Of a DNA stretch of 7,364 bases, positions 1 through 6,093 are shown piece after piece (the first letter of the stretch is position 1; each line of letters begins with the position of its first letter). A model generated the notes under the pieces. It did no database searches. It worked only from the letters and a program-made list of their open reading frames with translations, and was not told the DNA's origin. The position numbers and the translations under genes were made by a program. The DNA comes from Rhodoferax sp. (GTDB taxonomy: Bacteria > Pseudomonadota > Gammaproteobacteria > Burkholderiales > Burkholderiaceae_C). Where the stretch lies: the NCBI GenBank assembly GCA_018882485.1, contig VERU01000118.1, positions 1-7,364 of the forward strand, in the 5' to 3' direction.

Positions 1-287
<287 letters not shown>

Positions 288-295
<8 letters not shown>

Positions 296-1286
296 CCCCG
301 GCCCCCTTCTGGGCGAACACACGGGCCAGGAGACCCAGAATCCCTTTGGGTGCGTAAATGACCAGGGCCACGATGAACAGGCCCATCCACATCTGCCAGT
401 GCTTGCCGGTGTTGAAGTCACCAACCGCCGGCAGGTCCTTGAACAGGTGCAGCAGGTACTCGAACGAGAAGGCCCCGATGATGGCTCCGGCAAAGTTGCC
501 CATGCCGCCCAGGATCACCATCATGATGGCGTGCGCGCTCATGTGAAAGCCCATCAGTTCGGGGTTGACGAAGCCGGTCTGCGCGGCCCACAAAAAGCCG
601 GCCAGACCCGCCAGCGCGCCGGCCAGCGTGAAGGCGGCGAGCTTGTGGCTGAAGGTGCCGAAACCCAGGGCGCGCATGCGGTGCTCATTGACGCGGATGC
701 CGGCCAGCGAGCGGCCGAAGGGGCTCCAGAGCACGCGGCGCAGGAACAGGTAGACGGCCACCAGGCAGCCCAGCGTGAAGTAATAAAACACCTGCTTGTT
801 CTCGAGGTCGATCAGCACGGCGTCGGGTCGGAAGTTCAGGAACAGGCCGTCCGAGCCGCCCAGGACTTTGTTGTCGAAAAACACATAGAACACCATCTGT
901 GCAAACGCCATGGTGACCATGATGAAGTAGATGCCGTGCGTGCGCACGACCAGAAAGCCGATCACCAGCGCCGCCAGCGCCGAGGCGCCCACGGCCAGGG
1001 GCAAACTGGCGTACAGGCTCACCGGCTCGTTGGCCGGGCTGAGGAAGGCCAGTGCATAACCGGCCAGGCCAAAATAAGCCGCGTGGCCCAGCGACACCAG
1101 GCCGTTCACGCCCTGCAGCAGGTCCAGGCTCATGGCGAAGATGGCCAGGATCATCATGCGGTTGACCATGGCCGTGTAGAAATCGCTGCCGACAAAGGGG
1201 AAGGCGACCAGGGCCGCCAGGCCCAACAGCAGCAGGAGCTGCACACTGCGCGGCAAGGTTTCGATGTGGATTTGGGGAGCGCTCAT
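288..1286 (-). CDS. livM: ABC importer permease LivM
   Basis: Inner-membrane permease of the HAAT (branched-chain amino acid type) ABC family, 332 residues. It should pair with LivH to form the translocation channel. The sequence is strongly hydrophobic with about 8-10 membrane segments. It carries the family hallmark 'QGVNGLVSLGHAAYFGLAGY' (residues 58-77) and the cytoplasmic coupling loop 'GRSLAGIRVNEHRMRALGFG' (191-210), which contacts the ATPase. It ends with the usual 'YAPKGILGL' (311-319) before a short charged tail. The frame stays open further upstream (to 1391), but the ATG at 1286 is chosen. It gives the normal family length, is preceded by GAGGTGA (1289-1295), and the extra upstream residues are Cys/Arg-rich, overlap livH and look non-coding. 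The livH stop lies seven bases upstream and is part of the ribosome binding site, so the two permeases are translationally coupled. Confidence 0.95.
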
Positions 1287-1293
1287 CGTCACC

Positions 1294-2157
1294 TCACTGC
1301 TTGAAGAGGCCTTCGGGCTTGTACAGCAGCACCGCAGCCATGAGCACATAGACCAGCATGCCCGAGACCTGCGGCAGCAGCACCTTGCCAAAGGTGTCGA
1401 CCAGACCGACCAGCAGGGCGGAGATGAGCGCGCCGCGCACCGAGCCGATGCCGCCGATCACCACCACCACAAAACACATGATGAGCACCTGCGAGCCCAT
1501 GTTGGGGTAGACGCTGGACACCGGAGCGGCGATCATGCCCGCGATCGAGGCCAGGCCCACGCCCAGCGCAAACACCACCGCGTGGATCAGTTTGATGTTC
1601 ACGCCCAGCGCTTCGGTCATCTCGTGGTTGAAGGCTCCGGCGCGGATCTTCATGCCCAGGCGGGTTTTGGAAATCAGGAGGTACAGGCCCAACGCCAGCA
1701 GCAGGCAAAGGCCCGACATGAACAGGCGGTACACCGGGTAGGACAGCGTGTCGGTCAGCGGGATGGAGCCCGCCAGCAGCTCGGGCACCGGCAGGCCATG
1801 CACATCGTCGCCCCAGAGCATGGAGCGCAGTTCCTCAAAGACATAGATCAGGCCAAAGGTCAGCAGCACCTGGTCCAGATGGTCACGCTGGTAGAAGTGA
1901 CGAAACAGCATTTTTTCCAGCAGCAGCCCGAAGGACACCGACAGAGCCGTGCCCAGCACGATGGCCAGCGTGAAGCTGCCCGTCAGCGCGGCCAGAGACC
2001 AGGCGAGGTAAGCGCCCAACATGTAGAAGCTGCCGTGCGCGAGGTTGACCACGCCCATGATGCCGAAGATCAGCGTGAGGCCGGCGGCCAGCATGAACAG
2101 CAGCAGCCCGTACTGGACGCTGTTGAGCAGCTGGATGAGGAAATTGGCCAGTGTCAT
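1294..2157 (-). CDS. livH: ABC importer permease LivH
   Basis: Inner-membrane permease of the HAAT ABC importer family, 287 residues, the usual length for LivH. It begins with the characteristic 'FLIQLLNSVQYGLLLFMLA' (residues 6-24), followed by 'GVVNLAHGSFYMLGAY' (35-50). The cytoplasmic coupling loop is near 'TRLGMKIRAGAFNHEMTEAL' (165-184), and 'VVVIGGIGSVRGALISALLVG' spans 231-251. The protein ends 'LLYKPEGLFKQ', typical of the family. The ATG at 2157 gives the canonical N-terminus, and no in-frame ATG, GTG or TTG lies close upstream. The bases before this ATG are pyrimidine-rich with no recognisable Shine-Dalgarno sequence, unlike the neighbouring genes. A strong terminator-like hairpin ends 26 bases upstream, so expression probably depends on read-through from the binding-protein gene or on an unseen promoter. 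Confidence 0.95.
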   Translation of the reverse strand: MTLANFLIQLLNSVQYGLLLFMLAAGLTLIFGIMGVVNLAHGSFYMLGAYLAWSLAALTGSFTLAIVLGTALSVSFGLLLEKMLFRHFYQRDHLDQVLLTFGLIYVFEELRSMLWGDDVHGLPVPELLAGSIPLTDTLSYPVYRLFMSGLCLLLALGLYLLISKTRLGMKIRAGAFNHEMTEALGVNIKLIHAVVFALGVGLASIAGMIAAPVSSVYPNMGSQVLIMCFVVVVIGGIGSVRGALISALLVGLVDTFGKVLLPQVSGMLVYVLMAAVLLYKPEGLFKQ

Positions 2158-2183
2158 GATGGGGATGGTGACAAATGCAGGGC

Positions 2184-2207
2184 AAAAAAAGGGCGGCCAC
2201 GGCCGCC
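2184..2207 (-). terminator. Intrinsic terminator between the binding-protein gene and livH
   Basis: Read on the minus strand, GGCGGC (2202-2207), loop CGTG, GCCGCC (2192-2197), one C, then seven T residues (2184-2190). An all-GC six-base-pair stem followed at once by a U-tract is the classic rho-independent design. It lies 85 bases after the binding-protein stop and 26 bases before the livH start, inside what is otherwise one operon. It is probably a partial terminator that lets some transcripts continue into the permease genes, giving excess binding protein. That role is inferred. Confidence 0.82.
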
Positions 2208-2218
2208 TGGGGTGGCTG

Positions 2219-2240
2219 CAGGCAACCCGAAAGTTGCCTG
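2219..2240 (-). other. Stable stem-loop in the binding-protein 3' untranslated region
   Basis: Perfect eight-base-pair stem CAGGCAAC / GTTGCCTG with a six-base loop (TTTCGG on the minus strand). It lies 52 bases after the binding-protein stop and 11 bases before the terminator hairpin. It has no U-tract of its own, so it is unlikely to terminate by itself. A 3' hairpin here could shield the binding-protein mRNA from exonucleases, as intercistronic hairpins do in other transport operons. The structure is seen in the sequence; the function is inferred. Confidence 0.65.
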
Positions 2241-2292
2241 GAGGGTGGGGTTCAGTTCGTGGTCAAGTGCTGGTGCTGTCTCGAAAAATGAC

Positions 2293-3480
2293 TCACGCCA
2301 TGCGGCAACCGGTGGCGGGGTCGGCCAAGGCCTTGGCCGCGATGCCGATGACCTTGTTTTCCTTGTCCTTGACTTCGCGCAGGTACATGTCCTGCACCGG
2401 GTTGTGGGCCTTGCTCATGGTCCACTTGCCGCGCGGGCTGTCGATGACGGCGCCCTCGAGGGCCGCATACAGCGCCTTCTTGTTGGCGATGTCGCCCTTG
2501 ACCGCGTTCATGCCCTGCAGCAGCAGCAGGCCCGAGTCGTAGCCTTGAACCGCGTACACGTCCGGCTGGAGCTTGTTCTTGACGGCGAAAGCCCTGCGGA
2601 AATCCTGGTTGCGTTTCGTATCGAGCGAATCGCTGTAGTGCAGCGTGGTGAGGATGCCTTCGGCAGCCGGGCCGGCTGCGTCGAGCACGCCTTCGGTGAG
2701 GAAGCCTGAGCCGTAAAGAGGAATCTTGCCCTTGAGGCCCGCAGCGGCGTAATCACGGATGAACTTGGCCGCACCGGCGCCGGCGAAGAAGCAGGCCACC
2801 GCATCGGGCTTCAGTGACGCGATTTCGGTGAGCAGGGCCTGGAATTCCACGTTCGGGAAGGGCAGGCCGAGTTCCTTGACGATGGTGCCGCCGGCCTTGG
2901 TGTAGCTGTCACGGAAGCCTTCGAAGGCCTCGTCACCGGCGGCGTACTTCCAGGTGATCCACACGGCCTTCTTGTGGCCGCGCTTGACCATGGTTTCGCC
3001 CAAGGCCAGCGTAGGCTGGCTGTTGGTGAAGGAGGTGCGGAAGACGTTGGGTGCGCACTGGGCGCGGGTGGCCACATGCACACCGGCGTTGGGAATGATG
3101 CTCAGCACGCCGGATTCGCGGGCGACACGGTGGATGCCCATCTGCACGCCGGAATGCACCGTGCCCAGGATGACATCGACCTTGTCGCGCTGCACCAGGC
3201 GGTTGGCGTTCTCGACGCCCTTGGGCGGGTCGGATTCGTCGTCGACCTTGAACCATTCGATGTCACGGCCGCCGAGCTTGCCGCCGGCTTCTTCAATGGC
3301 CATGCGGAAACCCGCCTCGATGTTGACGCCCAGCGAGGCGAAGGTGCCGGTGTAGGGCAACATCAGGCCGACGCGCACCTTGTTGGACTGCGCGCGCACG
3401 ATCTGCGGAAGCAGCAGGCTGGTGCTGGCGGCGCCGACGAGGGCGGCTGAGCGGGTCAGAATGACGCGACGGGTGGTCAT
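2293..3480 (-). CDS. Periplasmic substrate-binding protein of the HAAT ABC importer (LivK-like; possible aromatic-acid ligand)
   Basis: Secreted type I periplasmic binding protein (Peripla_BP_6 type), 395 residues, that would deliver substrate to LivH/LivM. Residues 1-30 form a signal peptide: 'MTTRRVILTR', a hydrophobic stretch, then 'IVRA' before Q31 as the likely cleavage site. The Arg-Arg pair leaves a Tat route possible. The mature protein opens with 'VRVGLMLPYTGTFASLG' (35-51), typical of the fold, and continues with 'DDESDPPKGVENANRLV' (80-96) and 'GYDSGLLLLQGMNAV' (323-337). Cys142 ('QCAPNVFRTSF') and Cys392 ('TGCRMA') resemble a pair seen in binding proteins I associate with aromatic acids, so the ligand may not be a branched-chain amino acid. 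The frame is open further upstream to 3564. The ATG at 3480 is chosen because it starts the signal peptide and follows GGAGGAG. It is the first gene of its operon. Confidence 0.93.
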   Translation of the reverse strand: MTTRRVILTRSAALVGAASTSLLLPQIVRAQSNKVRVGLMLPYTGTFASLGVNIEAGFRMAIEEAGGKLGGRDIEWFKVDDESDPPKGVENANRLVQRDKVDVILGTVHSGVQMGIHRVARESGVLSIIPNAGVHVATRAQCAPNVFRTSFTNSQPTLALGETMVKRGHKKAVWITWKYAAGDEAFEGFRDSYTKAGGTIVKELGLPFPNVEFQALLTEIASLKPDAVACFFAGAGAAKFIRDYAAAGLKGKIPLYGSGFLTEGVLDAAGPAAEGILTTLHYSDSLDTKRNQDFRRAFAVKNKLQPDVYAVQGYDSGLLLLQGMNAVKGDIANKKALYAALEGAVIDSPRGKWTMSKAHNPVQDMYLREVKDKENKVIGIAAKALADPATGCRMA

Positions 3481-3483
3481 GGT

Positions 3484-3490
3484 CTCCTCC
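3484..3490 (-). promoter_or_regulatory. Ribosome binding site of the binding-protein gene
   Basis: GGAGGAG on the minus strand, ending three bases before the ATG at 3478-3480. It is the strongest Shine-Dalgarno match in the window. It decides the start in favour of this ATG over the in-frame upstream extension, and suits the high expression normal for periplasmic binding proteins. Confidence 0.85.
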
Positions 3491-3542
3491 AAGACGGGGG
3501 TTGAAGCAACGAGCCATGATGGCACACCGCTTCCCTTGACCG

Positions 3543-3554
3543 GCACTGTAGTGC
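3543..3554. promoter_or_regulatory. Short dyad GCACT-N2-AGTGC, candidate operator in the importer leader
   Basis: GCACTGTAGTGC has perfect five-base arms around a two-base centre. It lies 63-74 bases before the binding-protein ATG, next to the AT-rich inverted repeats and close to where transcription probably starts. A repressor bound here could block initiation, or the dyad may be chance in a GC-rich genome. No regulator gene is in the window. Confidence 0.35.
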
Positions 3555-3560
3555 TACCGA

Positions 3561-3616
3561 GCAAAATAATGCTTAGTGAAAACCCGTAATTTCGTCAGTT
3601 TGCTGCATTATTTTGC
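3561..3616. repeat. Perfect 12-base inverted repeat, candidate paired operator or promoter region of the importer operon
   Basis: GCAAAATAATGC (3561-3572) and its exact reverse complement GCATTATTTTGC (3605-3616) flank a 32-base spacer. Each arm is itself an imperfect dyad with GCA-N6-TGC ends, and the arm centres are 44 bases apart, about four helical turns. The whole block is AT-rich while the surroundings are GC-rich. It lies in the only sizeable gap upstream of the binding-protein gene, so it most likely holds that promoter and regulator sites. I see no convincing sigma-70 pair: CTGACG (3593-3598) and CATTAT (3566-3571) on the minus strand are 21 bases apart. It could instead form a stem with a 32-base loop after the alpha-E gene. 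Confidence 0.6.
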
Positions 3617-3631
3617 CACAAACGATTGCGC

Positions 3632-4642
3632 TTAGGCCGCGGCCAGGAAATCACGGGCGATGCGGTCGCCGATGTCGTTGATGCGGTTGAGGAAGCGAGT
3701 GAGGTAGGCGTGCAGGCCGTCGTCGAGGATTTCGTCGATGCGGCCGTACTGCAGGTCGCTGCGCAGGCGGCCCGCGCGGCGCAGGGTGTCGCCGCTTTGC
3801 TGATTGGCCACCTGGGTGAGGTTGTTCACGAGTTCGTTGGTGCAGGCGGCGAGAGACCGGGGCATGTCGGGGCGCAGGATCAGCAACTCGGCCACCTTCT
3901 CGGGCCGGATAACGCTGCTGTAGACGCGGCGGTAGATCTCGAAGGCCGACACGGAACGCAGCAGAGCCGACCAGTGATAGAAATCGGTTTCGGGGGCGAT
4001 GGGCAAGTCGGCCTGCACCGCGGCTTGGGCAGGTGTGCGGGCCAGGCGGGTGCCGTCGGCCGCCAGCGTGGTGCCATCGACATTGGGGTGACCGTGGAAC
4101 TTCACATCGAGCAGGCGCGCGGTGTTGTCGCCCCGTTCGAGGAAGGTGCCCAGGCGGATGAAATGGAGGGCTTCATCTTGCAGCATGGTGCCCACCGCCA
4201 CGCCACGCGAGAGGTGCGAGCGGAACTTGACCCACTCGAAGACGGCTGAAGGGTCGCGCTCCAGCGCGTCGGAGGCCATCATGCGGGAGAACTCGAGCCA
4301 GGTTTGGTTCGTGGTTTCCCACAGTTCGGTGGTGAGCACGCTGCGCACGGCGCGGGCGTTTTCGCGGGCAGCAGCCAGGCAGGAGGCGATGGAGGAGTAG
4401 TTCGTGGTGTCGCGCACCATGAAGTGCATGACCCCTTCGCTGCTGATGCTGCGTTGGCGGCTGTAGTACGCATCATGCAGTTCGCTGATGCCCAGCACCG
4501 CGCTCCAGGCGGCTTCCACGCTGCCGGCGCGCTCAGGCAGCAGCGAGGTCTGGTAGTTCACATCCAACATGCGCGCGGTGTTTTCGGCGCGCTCCATGTA
4601 GCGGGCCATCCAGAAGAGGTGATCGGCGGTGCGGGAGAGCAT
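3632..4642 (-). CDS. Alpha-E domain protein of the ATP-grasp/transglutaminase/Anbu amidoligase cluster
   Basis: All-helical alpha-E protein (COG2307, formerly DUF403), 336 residues. Its biochemical role is unknown. The family is almost always encoded beside or fused to circularly permuted ATP-grasp enzymes and is thought to act with them in peptide or amide-bond formation. Diagnostic sequence is 'MLSRTADHLFWMARYMERAE' at the start. The motif ERxxNTARxLDV occurs twice (ERAENTARMLDV, residues 17-28; ERGDNTARLLDV, 169-180), showing an internal duplication of the helical unit. 'WSALLRSVSAFEIYRRVY' (224-241) and 'RPDMPRSLAACTNEL' (257-271) are also typical. Residues 182-218, rich in Gly, Pro and Ala, look like an extra loop before the second half. 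The ATG at 4642 is chosen over the longer open frame (to 5044) because AAGGAAGG lies seven bases upstream and the canonical N-terminus begins here. It starts 14 bases after the fusion gene stop, so it is in the same operon. Confidence 0.93.
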   Translation of the reverse strand: MLSRTADHLFWMARYMERAENTARMLDVNYQTSLLPERAGSVEAAWSAVLGISELHDAYYSRQRSISSEGVMHFMVRDTTNYSSIASCLAAARENARAVRSVLTTELWETTNQTWLEFSRMMASDALERDPSAVFEWVKFRSHLSRGVAVGTMLQDEALHFIRLGTFLERGDNTARLLDVKFHGHPNVDGTTLAADGTRLARTPAQAAVQADLPIAPETDFYHWSALLRSVSAFEIYRRVYSSVIRPEKVAELLILRPDMPRSLAACTNELVNNLTQVANQQSGDTLRRAGRLRSDLQYGRIDEILDDGLHAYLTRFLNRINDIGDRIARDFLAAA

Positions 4643-4649
4643 GGTGCGG

Positions 4650-4657
4650 CCTTCCTT
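4650..4657 (-). promoter_or_regulatory. Ribosome binding site of the alpha-E gene, touching the stop codon of the fusion gene
   Basis: AAGGAAGG on the minus strand, seven bases before the alpha-E ATG. Its first base is the last base of the upstream TGA (4657-4659). This fixes the alpha-E start at 4642 and suggests coupled translation of the two proteins. Confidence 0.75.
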
Positions 4658-6093
4658 CAAGCGTCCAGTACCCAGGTGTCTTTGGTGCCGCCGCCCTGGC
4701 TGCTGTTGACCACGAGTGAGCCTTCCTTGAGGGCCACGCGGGTGAGCCCGCCGGGCACCATCTGAACGGTCTTGCCCGACAGCACGAAGGGACGAAGGTC
4801 GATGTGGCGCGGGGCAATACCCTGCTCCACAAAGGTGGGGCAGGAGGACAGGCTGAGCGTGGGCTGTGCGATGTAGTTGGCTGGGTTGGCCTTGATGCGC
4901 AAGGCAAAGGCCTCGATTTCGGCCTGGGTGGAGGCCGGGCCCACCAACATCCCGTAGCCACCGGCGCCGTGGACTTCCTTGACCACGAGGTCCTTGAGAT
5001 GGGCCAGCACGTAGGACAAGGACTGTGGCTCGCGGCAGCGCCATGTGGGCACGTTCTCGAGCAATGGCTTTTCACCCAGATAGAACTCGACCATCTGGGG
5101 CACGTAGGCATAGATGGACTTGTCGTCGGCCACACCGGTACCGATGGCGTTGCACAGCGTGACATGGCCCATGCGATAGGCGCGCATGAGGCCGGCACAG
5201 CCCAGGCTGGAATCGGGGCGGAAGGCCTGGGGATCGAGGAAGTCGTCGTCGATGCGGCGGTAGATGACATCGACCCGCTTCGGGCCCTGGGTGGTGCGCA
5301 TGAAGACCTGGTCGTCGCGCACGAAGAGGTCCTGCCCCTCGACGAGTTCGATACCCATCTGCTGGGCCAGGAAGGCGTGCTCGAAGTAGGCGCTGTTGTA
5401 CATGCCCGGCGTGAGCACCACCACCGTGGGTTCGTTGCCGCCGGCTGGGGCCATGCTGCGAAGGGTGGCCAGCAGCAGGTCGGGGTAGTGGGCCACAGGG
5501 GCCACGCGGTGCAGGGAAAACAGGTCGGGGAAGAGCCGCATCATCATCTTGCGGTTCTCCAGCATGTAGCTCACGCCCGAAGGCACGCGCAGGTTGTCTT
5601 CCAGCACATGGTAGGTGCCGCTGCCATCGGGCTGCGCGGCCCGCACGATGTCGATGCCGGCGATGTGGGCGTAGACCCCACCGGGCACGTCCAGGCCGAC
5701 CATCTCGGGGCGGAACTGCGGATTGCGCAAGACCTCATCGGCCGGAACGATGCCGGCCCTGATGATGTCCTGGCCGTGGTAGACGTCGTGGATGAAACGG
5801 TTGAGGGCCGTGACACGCTGCTCGAGACCACGCTGCAGCCGCTGCCATTCGGCCCCCGGGATGATGCGCGGCAGCAGGTCGAAGGGAATGAGGCGCTCGG
5901 TGCCCGCGCCGTCCTCGTCCTTTTCACCATAGACCGCGAAGGTGATGCCCACGCGGCGAAAGATGACCTCGGCCTCTTCCCGACGCACCGACATGGACGC
6001 CATGCTCTGCCGATCCAGCCAATCGGCATAGATTTGGTAATGCGTGCGCACCGTGTTGGTGCCATCGCGCATCTCGTCGAAGGCCAGTCCCAT
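4657..6093 (-). other. ATP-grasp unit with its own internal ATG (possible separate translation product)
   Basis: Met320 of the fusion begins 'MGLAFDEMRDGTNTVRTHYQ', which looks like a normal N-terminus of a free-standing circularly permuted ATP-grasp protein. From here to the stop is 478 residues, close to the usual full length of such enzymes. CAGGA lies seven bases before this ATG. The cell may therefore make the free ATP-grasp enzyme, the fusion, or both. Equally, a stop between two formerly separate genes may have been lost recently. Confidence 0.6.

Noticed and set aside
2263..2268. TTGACC on the minus strand as a -35 box for a livH promoter
   Set aside because: No -10-like hexamer lies at 16-18 bases downstream; that stretch is GC-rich and runs into the 3' hairpins.
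2519..2530. CAG/GCA trinucleotide runs as microsatellite repeats
   Set aside because: They are short and encode Leu/Gln runs in the binding protein (residues 318-322); similar codon runs occur in livM. This is ordinary codon use.
3536..3570. Plus-strand promoter (TTGACC followed by AT-rich sequence)
   Set aside because: The nearest -10-like hexamer is about 20 bases away, and no plus-strand gene or RNA is supported downstream.
3604..3618. Sigma-54-like promoter on the minus strand (TGGCAAAATAATGCA)
   Set aside because: The GG and GC elements are separated by nine bases rather than the strict ten, and the bases overlap one arm of the inverted repeat, which explains them better.
4643..5044. 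Upstream in-frame extension of the alpha-E gene
   Set aside because: The extra 134 residues are Arg/Pro-rich, lie inside the ATP-grasp coding sequence in another frame, and match nothing. The canonical N-terminus and ribosome binding site place the start at 4642.
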